Shown one piece after another: positions 50,953 to 60,805 of a DNA stretch of 64,000 bases. How positions within the stretch are numbered: the first letter of the stretch is position 1; each line of letters begins with the position of its first letter. Source of the stretch: a bacterium (GTDB lineage: Bacteria > JACRDZ01 > JAQUKH01); contig JAQUKH010000003.1 of the NCBI GenBank assembly GCA_028719205.1, positions 39,603 through 103,602 of the forward strand, written 5' to 3'. The position numbers were made by a program, and so were the translations under genes. The notes beneath the pieces are model-generated. The model worked only from the letters and a program-made list of their open reading frames with translations, did no database searches and was not told the origin of the DNA.

Positions 50953-52188
50953 TTATTTTACATTAGAATATAATGGATCTGTTTCTTCCGGATCTGTTTC
51001 AAGATAATAATCGCAGACAAATTTGAAAAAGATTATTATTAATCCATAAATTGCCCCTAAAATACCATAACCTAAAAGATAGAAAAATGTTTGATTTTTT
51101 GATGTCACGTTTAAAAGCGCGCTGATTAAAAGAGCTAAAAATCCAAAAGCGGGAGAAAGTATTAACGTCAGGATACGTTTTTTATTTTCATCAATTGCTA
51201 TAATATTACTTACTAAAACACCAAGCCCGATACCTATACCCAATAATAATCCATCCATGGGAAATAATACAAATGAAAAGTAATTACGGACAAAACCTGG
51301 CGCCAGAAATCCCGCGATAGCGCCTGAAATTACAAATAGAGGATTTTCTATTTTTTTATAAGTAATAATATTATGTAATATAGTAAAGAGAAAACCAAAA
51401 CATAAACCAAAACCGGCATCTCTTAAAAAACTTAAAGTAATCGCCTGGCTAAGTGATGTTGCTCCTGTCGCAGTCATATCAAAATTAGTATTGGTATAAG
51501 TTATTGTTTCTATAATAGCTCCAAATAGTCCCGTACCGATCGCAATGAATATCCCATGCATCGCGGATACTAATACCGGCGGAATAATATGCTTTATTAA
51601 TGGTTTTAAATATGATATTGAAAGTTTTGTTCCCATTATAATTAATCCTCCCCATATTGCTCCGTATAATGCCCCTGTTAAAATAATAGTAATATTTGTT
51701 GACTGTAAAAGGCTGATTTCAACAGAGGCATTAAAAACAAAATTGCCGATAAATCCGGCTGCTGATCCGGCCAGTAAATAGAAAAAAAGCATTTTTATGA
51801 GCTCTCCCGGTTTTTTTGCGAAATATTTTTCTAAAAAGGCAAAAGAAAAGCACAAAAGGCTGCTGCTTAAACCGGAGGTATAGAAAATAAGTTTGTTGTT
51901 TAATATGATGCCCGGGATCCCGCCGATAAAAAAACCAATAATTATAGAATTTAAAACAGGGTATTGGCATATTTTAGAGCGTTCTAGGAAAGGAATTTTT
52001 GTTAAAAAAATTGAGAGAAAAATCGCGGAACTTATGAAAAATCCATCTAAAATACCGGAATACAATTCTATTCCGGATATTAATCTTCCAAGCCCCGAAA
52101 AAATGCTTCCTGCTATGATGATACTGACAAAAATGCTTACAATATCAAAAAAATTCTCTTTTTTTTCATTTTCCATTTTTTTCTCCAA
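50953..52188 (-). CDS. polytopic membrane protein of unknown function
   Basis: A 411-residue integral membrane protein with about ten to eleven hydrophobic helices and a charged N-terminus ([13 protein letters not shown]). Glycine-rich helix ends recur (FFIGGIPGIIL, GAIWGGLIIMG, GAIAGFLAPGF, GLLLGIGIGLGVL, GAIYGLIII), suggesting tight helix packing or a small internal duplication. No transporter or enzyme motif is recognisable. It lies between acpS (23-bp overlap) and nnr (2-bp gap), hence in one operon with core genes. Because the overlap with acpS is long, the Met at residue 5 is an alternative start. Confidence 0.75.
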   Translation of the reverse strand: MEKKMENEKKENFFDIVSIFVSIIIAGSIFSGLGRLISGIELYSGILDGFFISSAIFLSIFLTKIPFLERSKICQYPVLNSIIIGFFIGGIPGIILNNKLIFYTSGLSSSLLCFSFAFLEKYFAKKPGELIKMLFFYLLAGSAAGFIGNFVFNASVEISLLQSTNITIILTGALYGAIWGGLIIMGTKLSISYLKPLIKHIIPPVLVSAMHGIFIAIGTGLFGAIIETITYTNTNFDMTATGATSLSQAITLSFLRDAGFGLCFGFLFTILHNIITYKKIENPLFVISGAIAGFLAPGFVRNYFSFVLFPMDGLLLGIGIGLGVLVSNIIAIDENKKRILTLILSPAFGFLALLISALLNVTSKNQTFFYLLGYGILGAIYGLIIIFFKFVCDYYLETDPEETDPLYSNVK

Positions 52189-52546
52189 TTGCCATAGCTA
52201 CGGCGTAATTTTCTGTGTGAGAGATGCTGATCAAAAATTTTTTAAATCCCAATTTTTTCGCAAGAAGTTTTGTCCCTCCGGAGAGTGACACTCTGGGTTC
52301 TCCATTCGCGCCGTTTTTTATTTCGATCTCTTTGTATATTACCGGCTTAATATTTTCTCCGAATAACTTGGCGATAGCTTCTTTTGCCGCGAATCTTCCC
52401 GCGTAATTAATATAAAAATTTCGTTTTGCCCGGCAATATTCTATTTCCGGATCAGTAAATATTTTTTTTATAAATTTACCGTTTCTTTTGATGATATTTT
52501 TTATTCTTTTTACTTCAACAATATCAGTGCCGATGGAGTGGATCAT
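52166..52546 (-). CDS. acpS: holo-[acyl-carrier-protein] synthase
   Basis: Phosphopantetheinyl transferase that activates ACP for fatty acid synthesis; 126 residues, normal length. Motifs: [15 protein letters not shown] (5-19; metal Asp), [13 protein letters not shown] (about 53-65) and [14 protein letters not shown] (about 108-121). It overlaps pdxJ by 4 bp at its start and the membrane protein gene by 23 bp at its end. The pdxJ-acpS pairing is found widely in Gram-negative bacteria. Confidence 0.95.
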   Translation of the reverse strand: MIHSIGTDIVEVKRIKNIIKRNGKFIKKIFTDPEIEYCRAKRNFYINYAGRFAAKEAIAKLFGENIKPVIYKEIEIKNGANGEPRVSLSGGTKLLAKKLGFKKFLISISHTENYAVAMAIGEKNGK

Positions 52547-53256
52547 TTTAGCATTTCTTTCATTTCCCTTACAGCTTTATCAAGTCCTACTAATACAGAC
52601 CGGGAAATAATACTGTGCCCGATATTTAGTTCTTCAATGCCGGGTATTTGTGTTATCGGCTTGACATTTATATAGTTGAGGCCATGTCCGGCATTTACCC
52701 GAAGGCCTGATTTTTTTGCAAGAGCCGTGCAATCCTTTAATTTCTGCAATTCACGTTTGATATCTTTTTCTTTTTTCGCGTTAGCGTAATTTCCTGTATG
52801 AAGTTCAATAAATTCCGCGCCTGTTATGCTTGCTTTTTTAATTTGTTCAGGATCCGGATCAATAAAAAGGCTGACACTGATTTTTCCTTTAGAAAGTTTT
52901 TTTACGGCATTATAAATTTTATCAAAATTTTTAACGCAATCCAAACCGCCTTCAGTTGTTAATTCCTCTCTCTTTTCAGGAACAAGCGTGCATTGTTCAG
53001 GTTTTGTGATAAGCGCGATTCTTATAATTTCGTTAGACACGGCCATTTCCAGATTCAATTTTGTCTGGACTATTTCACGCAAAAGCCTTATATCGCGATC
53101 CTGAATATGGCGGCGGTCTTCGCGTAAATGTACTGTTATCCCGTTCGCGCCGGATAATTCAGCGATAATAGCTCCCGCGACCGGATCGGGTTCAACGCCG
53201 CCACGCGCCTGGCGGAGGGTAGCGATATGATCGATATTTACTCCAAGTTTTATCAT
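52543..53256 (-). CDS. pdxJ: pyridoxine 5'-phosphate synthase
   Basis: Forms pyridoxine 5'-phosphate from 1-deoxyxylulose 5-phosphate and aminoacetone phosphate derivative in the DXP-dependent vitamin B6 route; 237 residues. Signature start [18 protein letters not shown], with [14 protein letters not shown] (about 43-56), [16 protein letters not shown] (about 91-106), ELHTGNYA (about 150) and VNAGHGLNY (about 187). It draws on the same DXP that Dxs makes. It is the first gene of the pdxJ-acpS-membrane protein-nnr unit. Confidence 0.96.
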   Translation of the reverse strand: MIKLGVNIDHIATLRQARGGVEPDPVAGAIIAELSGANGITVHLREDRRHIQDRDIRLLREIVQTKLNLEMAVSNEIIRIALITKPEQCTLVPEKREELTTEGGLDCVKNFDKIYNAVKKLSKGKISVSLFIDPDPEQIKKASITGAEFIELHTGNYANAKKEKDIKRELQKLKDCTALAKKSGLRVNAGHGLNYINVKPITQIPGIEELNIGHSIISRSVLVGLDKAVREMKEMLK

Positions 53257-53324
53257 AACAAAGTATTCTATACTAAATTTGTTTTTAATGCAAATTTATT
53301 ATATTAATAAATAGGAAAATGAAT

Positions 53325-53330
53325 TATAAT
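53325..53330 (+). promoter_or_regulatory. -10 box giving a leaderless transcript
   Basis: TATAAT ends 8 bp before the ATG at 53339. Transcription would begin at about 53337-53339, practically on the start codon, and no ribosome site is present. No good -35 is seen in the AT-rich upstream sequence. Confidence 0.5.
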
Positions 53331-53338
53331 TATACTAA

Positions 53339-53866
53339 ATGTCAGATATTAACAGTATTATGTTACCTTTATCAAAATCGCAAATATTCGCTGCAATTGA
53401 CTTTGAAACCGCGGATTACGGCCCCGACAGCGCGTGCGCAGTCGCGGTGGTACGGGTCGAAGGTAATGTTATTGTAGATCGTGTTCACTATTACATCCGT
53501 CCTCCTCGAAGGGAATTCGTGTTTTCGTATTTGCATGGTATTTCATGGAATGATGTCGCGGATGCTCCGACTTTTCGCGAGTTGTGGCCCACTCTTTGCA
53601 AAAAGCTTGATGGGGTAGAGTTTATCGCGGCGCATAACGCGAGTTTTGACCGCTCTGTACTGAAAGCGTGCTGCCAAAAAGCTTATCTGGTTATGCCTTC
53701 ACACTCGTTCAAATGTACGGTAAGGCTTGCCCGGTCAGTCTGGAATATTTACCCGACAAAGCTCTCCGATGTCTGTAAACATCTTAAAATTCCTCTTCAT
53801 CATCACCATGCTGATTCTGACGCGGAAGCGTGCGCGAGGATTGTAATAGCGGCGTCGTTATCCTAA
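53339..53866 (+). CDS. DEDDh 3'-5' exonuclease
   Basis: A 175-residue DnaQ-like exonuclease. The acidic sites are all present: FAAIDFETADYG (Exo I, Asp21 and Glu23), FIAAHNASFDRSVL (Exo II, about 97-110) and HHHHADSDAEACA (Exo III with the catalytic His and Asp, about 153-165). It resembles the short stand-alone proofreading-like nucleases used in repair or RNA trimming. The four-His run at 153-156 is natural sequence. It is convergent with glmM, whose end it overlaps by 9 bp. It appears to be translated from a leaderless mRNA. Confidence 0.9.
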   Translation: MSDINSIMLPLSKSQIFAAIDFETADYGPDSACAVAVVRVEGNVIVDRVHYYIRPPRREFVFSYLHGISWNDVADAPTFRELWPTLCKKLDGVEFIAAHNASFDRSVLKACCQKAYLVMPSHSFKCTVRLARSVWNIYPTKLSDVCKHLKIPLHHHHADSDAEACARIVIAASLS

Positions 53867-55195
53867 ATTATTTTTAAACGCGGACGCGATCTTTTGGGCT
53901 AATTGGTTAATATGGTCCTGGTTTTGTCCTTCGATCATTACGCGGGCCAAAAGTTCAGTACCCGAATAACGCACGGAAAGGCGGCCTTTATTATTTAATT
54001 CTTTTTCTACTGCTTCAATTGCTTCTTTAACACCTGGAATTGTTGAAAAATCTTTTCGTTCTTTTATAGGAACATTTAACAGAATTTGAGGATAATTTTC
54101 AAATTTATCTTTTAATTTAGACAGTTTTTCACCGGTTTCTTTCATAATACAGGCTAGGTGCAACGCGGTCAGTAATCCGTCTCCGGTTGTCTGATGCTCA
54201 AGATTAATGATATGCCCCGATTGTTCTCCTCCTAATATCGCGTTTCTCTTTTTCATTTCCTCCAAAACATATCGGTCGCCTACATTTGCCCTGATAAATT
54301 CTACACCCAGATCTTTTATATATTTTTCAAGGCCCAGATTGCTCATTATGGTTGAAACCAGTATATTGTTTTTTAATTTGCCTTTTGATTTTAAATGAGT
54401 TGCCCAGATGGCCATTATCCGGTCGCCGTCAACAATATCTCCATTTTCATCGATCGCGATTACACGATCGCCGTCTCCGTCGAAACAAAAGCCTATATCA
54501 GCCTTTAACCGGGTTACTTTCCTGCTTATATTCTCAGGATGCAATGATCCGCAATTTTTGTTAATATTTATCCCGTCAGGCAAAATATGATAATTTTTTA
54601 TCTGCGCCTTTAATTTTTTAAATAACCTTGGGGCAATATTGAAAAGGGCGCCGTTGCTTGAATCAATAACAATTTTAAATTGAGAGAAATCATAAGTGGA
54701 AGGAATAGTAGAAATAAGATATTTTATGTAGTCGTCTTTATCTTTATGATGAGGAATCACCCTGCCGATCGCGAAAGGTGGTGGCGTAAATTTTACTTCA
54801 CCTATATTGTTTTCTATTTCTTCTTCCTGTTCGTCGCTTAGTTTAAATCCCGCAGAATTAAAGATCTTTATACCGTTATCTTCGAAAGAATTATGGGAAG
54901 CAGAGATGACTATTCCTGCGTTAGCATTATAAATTTTTGTAAGATAAGCGATTGCTGGTGTTGGAATAATTCCCAGAGGAAGGACGTTGACTCCCGCTGA
55001 ATTAATACCAGCGCTTAGCGCGCACTCAAGCATATCGCATGAAATTCGCGTATCTTTTCCTATTGCGATAACTCCGGTTTTGCCTTTAGTAAGGCACCAC
55101 CCGATGCTTTGTCCGATTTTGAATACAAATTCAGGCGTTAGCGGGAATTCATTAGCCTTGCATCTGATGCCATCTGTTCCGAATAAATTTTTCAT
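53858..55195 (-). CDS. glmM: phosphoglucosamine mutase
   Basis: Converts glucosamine 6-phosphate to the 1-phosphate for peptidoglycan and LPS precursors; 445 residues. Motifs: LFGTDGIRCKANE (3-15), catalytic Ser in VISASHNSFEDNGIK (about 96-110), metal loop DGDGDRVIAID (about 238-248), sugar loop GGEQSGHII (about 321-329) and the phosphate loop RYSGTELLARVM (about 414). It follows ybbR and cdaA in the same direction; the cdaA-ybbR-glmM set is a known unit in which CdaA activity is controlled by the other two. Confidence 0.96.
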   Translation of the reverse strand: MKNLFGTDGIRCKANEFPLTPEFVFKIGQSIGWCLTKGKTGVIAIGKDTRISCDMLECALSAGINSAGVNVLPLGIIPTPAIAYLTKIYNANAGIVISASHNSFEDNGIKIFNSAGFKLSDEQEEEIENNIGEVKFTPPPFAIGRVIPHHKDKDDYIKYLISTIPSTYDFSQFKIVIDSSNGALFNIAPRLFKKLKAQIKNYHILPDGININKNCGSLHPENISRKVTRLKADIGFCFDGDGDRVIAIDENGDIVDGDRIMAIWATHLKSKGKLKNNILVSTIMSNLGLEKYIKDLGVEFIRANVGDRYVLEEMKKRNAILGGEQSGHIINLEHQTTGDGLLTALHLACIMKETGEKLSKLKDKFENYPQILLNVPIKERKDFSTIPGVKEAIEAVEKELNNKGRLSVRYSGTELLARVMIEGQNQDHINQLAQKIASAFKNNLG

Positions 55196-55277
55196 TTTAA
55201 AGACCTTTTCTTTATATTAAGTTCAAAAATTTAATTTATTATACCAAAAAACAGGGTAAATATAAACATATTGTAAT

Positions 55278-56186
55278 TTAACGGGGTTTTATTGTAACAT
55301 TAACGGTCTTAGGGTTGTAATTGAGGCATTCTATACCGGCAGGCATAGATATATCGACTTTTCGTTGATATGCGCCCGGGGGAAGTTCATAAAGATCTAT
55401 TGAGGTTTTTATTTCCTCTTTTTGTAATAGATCAATTTTATTTTCTAAACCCTGCAAAGTTATATTTATAGTCTCCGGTAAAGGCCTTGCTTCCAGATTT
55501 TTGTTCAGATTAAGAAGTGTTATTTCGTGATTTTGAAAAGTTTTTTCCTTCCATAATACAACAGTAACTTTTACAGAATTAATATTTTTTATTCCTATTT
55601 TTTTTTCTGCTTTTAAATTTACTTCGCGCGTAAAATTGCCGCGAATACCGTCTATAATAATGGGAGTTGTTTCAATATGTGATATTATTTTTAATTCCCG
55701 TTCCGCGCCTTCAATAATAACAGTAGGAGGAACAACAATAAAATCATAAATTAAAAAATTCGAGGCAGGCTGGCCTGTAGTGATCACTTTTATAGGAACC
55801 TCTTTTGAAACATTATAATCCAGGTCAATGGTAATCTGATCAGGCTCAATTTTTACAACCTCGATCCCTTTTGGAGTGAAAATATTATTTGGTGTCAGCC
55901 TGTAGCTTATTTTGCTTGATTCACGGTCTGAGAGGTCTAATTCTGCCTTCAGCTGATCTTTTGATAAACCGCTAATAACATTTCTTCGTCCCTTGAATGT
56001 AACATTGATAAATTCAGGAGTATCTCCAAAGATCGCCATATTTGGGGCTTTGGTTATCTGTAAAGGCAGATTAAATGTTATTTCTGATCTGCTGTCTGCT
56101 TGGACATAAACCCACAGGAATATGGCCAGCAATAAAGAAATAATTTTAAGAATAATATTTTTTGTTATCGGATAAATTAAGTTCAT
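55278..56186 (-). CDS. ybbR: YbbR-domain protein (CdaA regulator)
   Basis: A 302-residue membrane-anchored protein with an N-terminal helix (about 9-28, NIILKIISLLLAIFLWVYV) and three consecutive YbbR beta domains outside the membrane (about 30-110, 118-205 and 210-300). Repeating patterns such as VEVVKIEPDQITIDLDYNV-like and PTVIIEGAERELK mark the repeats. In Firmicutes the homologue CdaR binds CdaA and modulates c-di-AMP synthesis. It lies 12 bp after cdaA. Three rather than four repeats is within the family range. Confidence 0.9.
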   Translation of the reverse strand: MNLIYPITKNIILKIISLLLAIFLWVYVQADSRSEITFNLPLQITKAPNMAIFGDTPEFINVTFKGRRNVISGLSKDQLKAELDLSDRESSKISYRLTPNNIFTPKGIEVVKIEPDQITIDLDYNVSKEVPIKVITTGQPASNFLIYDFIVVPPTVIIEGAERELKIISHIETTPIIIDGIRGNFTREVNLKAEKKIGIKNINSVKVTVVLWKEKTFQNHEITLLNLNKNLEARPLPETINITLQGLENKIDLLQKEEIKTSIDLYELPPGAYQRKVDISMPAGIECLNYNPKTVNVTIKPR

Positions 56187-56198
56187 AATTACTAAATG

Positions 56199-56990
56199 TT
56201 ATTTCCCCTTTTTCCCCCAGGTAAAACTCTCTTTTTTAGGCATCAAAATTTCTTCAAGCGATTTTTTCAGAGTCAGCGAGTCTATTCCCTGAGAGATTAT
56301 TCCACCTTTTACGAGAGAAATACTTCCGGTTTCCTCTGAAAGAACAATTACTATAGCATCTGTTTCTTCAGTCAGGCCGAGTGCCGCCCGGTGTCTTGTA
56401 CCGAATTGTTTAGGAATATGAGGATCTTTGCTCAAAGGTAAAATAGAACCGGCAGAAGCGATTTCATTATGCTGGATAATAATAGCCCCGTCATGCAGAA
56501 TGGTATTCGGCGCGAAAATGGTGTTTAAAAGTTCTGTGGAAAGATACGCATGCATCTTTACGCCTGTCTCGATCAGGCTTTGAAGGCCGACATCTCTTTC
56601 TATAACTATAAGCGCGCCATATTTAAGCGAAGTTAAATAATTAACGGATTTTATTATTTCATCGATCAAATATGTTTTGTCACTAAAATAGTATCCAAAT
56701 ATTTTTCCGGTTCCAAGTCTCGCGAGCGCGCTTTGGAGTTCGGTTTGAAAAACAATTATGAAAACTATTATCCATATGGTCCAGAGATTTTTTAATAACC
56801 AGGTAAGTGTCTGGAGCTCAAATCGCTGGGCAAAAAAGGTTGCAATAAGAATAATGGCCAACCCAATGGACATCTGGACGGCCTTTGTTCCCTTTATTAG
56901 ATTAAAAAGCCAGTAAAATATTAATGCGACAATAGTAATGTCTACTACATCAAAAAACCGGATATGGGTGAATAAATTTAATAAAAACAT
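56199..56990 (-). CDS. cdaA: diadenylate cyclase CdaA
   Basis: Membrane-bound synthase of c-di-AMP, 263 residues. Three N-terminal membrane helices (about 12-90) are followed by the DAC domain with LHDGAIIIQ (DGA motif, about 166-174), GTRHRAALGLTEETDA (RHR motif, about 197-212) and SEETGSISLV (about 219). All catalytic residues are intact. c-di-AMP controls osmolyte and potassium balance and wall homeostasis. It is co-transcribed with ybbR and glmM; folP lies 35 bp upstream in the same direction. Confidence 0.96.
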   Translation of the reverse strand: MFLLNLFTHIRFFDVVDITIVALIFYWLFNLIKGTKAVQMSIGLAIILIATFFAQRFELQTLTWLLKNLWTIWIIVFIIVFQTELQSALARLGTGKIFGYYFSDKTYLIDEIIKSVNYLTSLKYGALIVIERDVGLQSLIETGVKMHAYLSTELLNTIFAPNTILHDGAIIIQHNEIASAGSILPLSKDPHIPKQFGTRHRAALGLTEETDAIVIVLSEETGSISLVKGGIISQGIDSLTLKKSLEEILMPKKESFTWGKKGK

Positions 56991-57025
56991 GATTTATCAG
57001 TTGTATCGGCGACTGTAAACTTATA

Positions 57026-58228
57026 CTAAACACTTAATATTTTTTCAGTCATTTTTATGGCCTTTTTTACAGATCTTACATCATGAACTCTCAGGAAGTT
57101 AGCTCCGTTCAAAAATCCTGCGACAGAGCTTGCGATCGTTCCTTCAAGACGCTCTTCAACTCCAAGTCCTAATATCTTTCCAATAAAAGATTTACGTGAT
57201 GTCCCAAGCAGGATAGGGTGTCCAAGTATTTTAAATTGCCTGAGATTTTTTATTAATTCCAGGTTGTTATCAATATTTTTACCAAATCCGATACCGGGAT
57301 CAATAACTATTTTTTCTTTTTTAACTCCTGCCTTTTCGGCAATTTCAATACTATGCCTAAGATAATCTGTTATTTCAGAAAAGATATTGTTATATGATGG
57401 ATTAATCTGCATATCTTTAGGTTTTCCTTTAATATGCATAATAATTACAGGAACTTTGTATCGAGCGGCAAGCGCGGCCATTTTTTTGTCAAATCGAAGG
57501 CCGCTTATATCATTAATTATTTCTGCTCCTTCGTCTAATGCCGCTTGAGCTACAGATGATTTATATGTATCTATTGAAACAGGTATTTTAATTTTGCCTG
57601 ATAGTTTTTTTATGACAGGGAGAACCCTTTTTTTCTCCATAGAGACAGAAACTTTATCAGATCCGGGCCTGGTAGATTCTCCGCCGATATCTATTATATC
57701 GGCGCCGTCCTCTATCAGTTTGAGGGCCTGTTCACAAGCCATTTCAGGTTCAAGAAATTTGTTGCCGTCAGAAAAAGAATCAGGGGTGACATTAACAATA
57801 CCTATAATATAACATTTTTTATCGAAAGAAAATGTTTTTGATCTGGAGACCAGCGGCTGGGGAATATTTTGATAATTTTTCAGGGCTACATTTAAATCTT
57901 GCCCGAATTTTTTAAATCCGCTGAACGGTTGAATATTTAATTTGGATATGAGATATTTGTATTGTTTTATGGTGCCAAAGATAAGTATATCTGTTTTATT
58001 GTTTTTTAAGGCGTAGATCTCCTTGCTGACGGCTGCCTCTCCGCCTAACGCGAGCATTTCCTGTTTTAGTATATTCGCGTGCGCACAATCTACTGAATAA
58101 AGTTTTACAGGAAGTATTACGGCTTTTCCTGCCATAATTTCAATGGCTCGGTTGTCTACACCAATATTAACCAATTCTTTTCTGGCGTCTGCTAAATTCT
58201 TAATGGATATAATTTGCAAATTATACAT
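57026..58228 (-). CDS. folP: dihydropteroate synthase with N-terminal extension
   Basis: Condenses p-aminobenzoate with dihydropterin diphosphate in folate synthesis. The TIM-barrel core (about 135-400) has IIGIVNVTPDSFSDGN, IIDIGGESTRPGSDKVS (about 182-198), EIINDISGLRFD (about 232) and DPGIGFGKN (about 307). The first 130 residues are an extra alpha/beta domain found in DHPS of several phyla but not in E. coli; its role is unknown. The ATG at 58228 is taken as the start; an in-frame TTG at 58240 is possible, and neither has a clear ribosome site. Folate made here serves the Wood-Ljungdahl route. Confidence 0.93.
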   Translation of the reverse strand: MYNLQIISIKNLADARKELVNIGVDNRAIEIMAGKAVILPVKLYSVDCAHANILKQEMLALGGEAAVSKEIYALKNNKTDILIFGTIKQYKYLISKLNIQPFSGFKKFGQDLNVALKNYQNIPQPLVSRSKTFSFDKKCYIIGIVNVTPDSFSDGNKFLEPEMACEQALKLIEDGADIIDIGGESTRPGSDKVSVSMEKKRVLPVIKKLSGKIKIPVSIDTYKSSVAQAALDEGAEIINDISGLRFDKKMAALAARYKVPVIIMHIKGKPKDMQINPSYNNIFSEITDYLRHSIEIAEKAGVKKEKIVIDPGIGFGKNIDNNLELIKNLRQFKILGHPILLGTSRKSFIGKILGLGVEERLEGTIASSVAGFLNGANFLRVHDVRSVKKAIKMTEKILSV

Positions 58229-58251
58229 ACTGCTTTTCAAGTTTTATGGTT

Positions 58252-58830
58252 CTATTCTTTTATCAGTGTAAAGGCTTCGGCTCTGGTAGCAGGCTTTCTG
58301 AATATGCCGCGGATAGCGGATGTAATTGTTCGGGCTCCCGGTTTTTTGATTCCGCGCATTGTAATACACATATGTTCAGCCTCAATTACTACGAGTACGC
58401 CTTTAGGAGAAAGTTGTTTCATTAATGAATCTGCGATTTCAGTTGTTAATCTTTCCTGGAGCTGGGGCCGTTTAGAAAAGAAATCAACGATCCGGACTAA
58501 TTTACTTAGTCCTGTGATTTTGTTCTTGTTTGGGATATATGCTACATGTGCTTTTCCGAAAAATGGCAAAAGGTGGTGCTCGCATATTGAGTAAAGAGGT
58601 ATATCTTTTACCAAAATCATTTCGTCTTCATTTTGTGTGGAAAATATTTTCAGGTCTTCATCAAGAGAGCAAGGATTAACATTGCATAATATTTCTTCGT
58701 ACATTTTGGCTACCCTTGACGGTGTGTCTAAAAGTCCTTCCCGTTTAGGGTTTTCACCAATAGCCTCCAAGAGCATTTTTATTGCCTGTTCAATTTTTTT
58801 CTTATCAATTGATAAATTTTTATTTTTCAT
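58252..58830 (-). CDS. folE: GTP cyclohydrolase I
   Basis: First enzyme of folate synthesis, 192 residues. Zinc ligands: Cys and His in [13 protein letters not shown] (about 78-90) and the later Cys in HMCITMRG (about 148). The substrate motif [23 protein letters not shown] (from about 103; key SKLVR) is intact. The classic FolE-I form rather than the zinc-free FolE2. It lies 12 bp after ftsH and 23 bp before folP. A large folate pool would be needed in an organism that uses the acetyl-CoA pathway. Confidence 0.96.
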   Translation of the reverse strand: MKNKNLSIDKKKIEQAIKMLLEAIGENPKREGLLDTPSRVAKMYEEILCNVNPCSLDEDLKIFSTQNEDEMILVKDIPLYSICEHHLLPFFGKAHVAYIPNKNKITGLSKLVRIVDFFSKRPQLQERLTTEIADSLMKQLSPKGVLVVIEAEHMCITMRGIKKPGARTITSAIRGIFRKPATRAEAFTLIKE

Positions 58831-58842
58831 ATATTTTATTTT

Positions 58843-60726
58843 TTAAGAAACTTTAGTTTCTTTTTCAGCAATTGGTTCCTGTACTGTTGTATTTTTGTCT
58901 TTATTATGGCCGTCAGAAAAGAATTTTTCTAATTCTTCGGGTGTACTTTTTAAAATTACAGTTACATCCTCGGCATCAAGAACTTCTTTATCCAGGAGAA
59001 CATTTGCCAGAATATTCAATTTATCCTTCTTTTCTTCAAGAAGTTTTTCGGCTCTATTATAGCATTCTTCAATAATCCTGCGTATTTCTTCGTCAATTTC
59101 TACGGCAGTTTTTTCACTGTAGTTTTTATCTTTGACAATGTCGCGGCCAAGGAATATCTGTTCATTTTTTTTACCGAAAGTCATAGGCCCGAGTTTTTCA
59201 CTCATTCCATATTCACATACCATTTTATGGGCGGCTTCGGTAGCCCGCTCCAGGTCATTTTGAGCGCCGGTAGTGATTTCGCCAAAAATCATTTTTTCGG
59301 CAACACGGCCGCCGAGAAGAACAACCATTCTATTCATAATTTCACTTTTTGTGATCAGGTATCTGTCTTCAGTGGGGAGCTGCAGTGTGTAACCTAACGC
59401 GGCTATACCGCGCGGTATGATGGACACTTTATGGACGGGGTCGGAACCCGGGATCATTTTAGCAAGAAGGGCATGACCCGATTCATGAAAAGCAACGATC
59501 TTTTTTTCCTTTTCGCTTATTACTCTGCTTTTTCTTTCAGGACCTGCTACAACCCTTTCAATTGCTTCCTCGAATTCAACCATTTCTACCTTAGTTTTAT
59601 TTCTTCTGGCGGCTAATAAAGCAGCCTCATTTACCATATTCGCGAGATCCGCGCCCGAAAAACCGGGTGTCCGGCGCGCCATGATCTTTATATTGACAGC
59701 AGGATCGATCGGTATATTTTTAGAATGAACTTTTATGATCCCTTCACGCCCGACAATATCAGGCCTGTCAACTACTATTTGCCTGTCAAACCTTCCTGGT
59801 CTGAGCAGTGCGGGGTCTAATACATCCGGCCTGTTCGTGGCAGCGATAATTATTACACCTTCATTGGATTCAAATCCATCAAGTTCAACAAGAAGTTGAT
59901 TAAGTGTTTGTTCGCGTTCATCATGCCCGCCGCCAACACCGGCAAACCTCTGGCGGCCTACCGCGTCGATTTCATCAATAAAAATAATGCACGGCGCGTT
60001 TCTTTTTCCTTGTTCAAAAAGGTCACGTACGCGGGATGCTCCGACTCCGACAAACATCTCAACAAAATCAGAACCGCTGATATTAAAAAATGGTGTATTA
60101 GCTTCTCCGGCGACCGCGCGTGCTAAAAGCGTTTTTCCTGTTCCCGGAGGCCCGAAAAGCAAAACGCCTTTAGGTATCTTTCCTCCAAGTTTCTGGAATT
60201 TAGGAGGATCTTTAAGAAATTCTATTATTTCCTGCAATTCCTGTTTTGGTTCATCACATCCCGCAACATCAGCAAACGTTATTTTTGGAGACTTTTCTGA
60301 ATGCAGTTTAACCCTGGCTTTTCCAAAAGACATAGCCTTGTTGCCGGGCCCTTGCATTTGACGCATAAGAAAAAACCATAAGCCGATAAATAAAATCATC
60401 GGTAAAAGTAAATTTAAAGCACTTAACCACCATGAAGAATCAATCGGCTCAACTTTAATGATCACATTTTTACCTCTGAGCATTTTTATCAGTTCGGGAT
60501 CTTCCGGCGCGAAAGTGGTGAAATTTGTACTGTCATTAAAAACTCCTGTAATATTTTTATCTTTGATCTCTACTTGTTTTATTTTACTCTCTTCCAGCTT
60601 ATTCAAAAATTCGCTGTAATTAATTTTTACATCCGGTTTCTGTGTGATATTTCCCAGGTAAAATACTGAGATCGCTACTGCAAAGATAATAAGCCAGATA
60701 CTTAGATTTTTATAGAATTTATTCAT
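58843..60726 (-). CDS. ftsH: ATP-dependent zinc metalloprotease FtsH
   Basis: Membrane-bound AAA+ protease, 627 residues. Two membrane helices (about 9-26 and 102-121) flank a small periplasmic domain. The AAA module has Walker [17 protein letters not shown] (about 194-209), the pore loop [15 protein letters not shown], Walker [13 protein letters not shown] (about 248-259) and the second region of homology with RPGRFDR. The protease site is [11 protein letters not shown] (HExxH, about 413-423), with the third zinc ligand further on. SD GAGGTAA. It heads ftsH-folE-folP and has a possible own promoter inside the end of tilS. Confidence 0.97.
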   Translation of the reverse strand: MNKFYKNLSIWLIIFAVAISVFYLGNITQKPDVKINYSEFLNKLEESKIKQVEIKDKNITGVFNDSTNFTTFAPEDPELIKMLRGKNVIIKVEPIDSSWWLSALNLLLPMILFIGLWFFLMRQMQGPGNKAMSFGKARVKLHSEKSPKITFADVAGCDEPKQELQEIIEFLKDPPKFQKLGGKIPKGVLLFGPPGTGKTLLARAVAGEANTPFFNISGSDFVEMFVGVGASRVRDLFEQGKRNAPCIIFIDEIDAVGRQRFAGVGGGHDEREQTLNQLLVELDGFESNEGVIIIAATNRPDVLDPALLRPGRFDRQIVVDRPDIVGREGIIKVHSKNIPIDPAVNIKIMARRTPGFSGADLANMVNEAALLAARRNKTKVEMVEFEEAIERVVAGPERKSRVISEKEKKIVAFHESGHALLAKMIPGSDPVHKVSIIPRGIAALGYTLQLPTEDRYLITKSEIMNRMVVLLGGRVAEKMIFGEITTGAQNDLERATEAAHKMVCEYGMSEKLGPMTFGKKNEQIFLGRDIVKDKNYSEKTAVEIDEEIRRIIEECYNRAEKLLEEKKDKLNILANVLLDKEVLDAEDVTVILKSTPEELEKFFSDGHNKDKNTTVQEPIAEKETKVS

Positions 60727-60776
60727 TAAATTACCTCAAATTTGTGTTTAATTTTATTGTTATGAATTAAACAGAC

Positions 60777-60805
60777 ATTATATATAATATTTTTAATTAT
60801 TACAA
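60777..60805 (-). promoter_or_regulatory. possible promoter for ftsH
   Basis: Minus strand: TTGTAA (60805-60800), 17-bp spacer, TATAAT (60782-60777). It overlaps the tilS stop region and would begin about 44 nt before ftsH. The region is AT-rich, so chance matches are likely. Confidence 0.45.

Noticed and set aside
53339-53866. Recently acquired exonuclease gene
   Set aside because: It looked GC-richer at first, but its frequent GCG and CGC codons are also common in neighbouring core genes.
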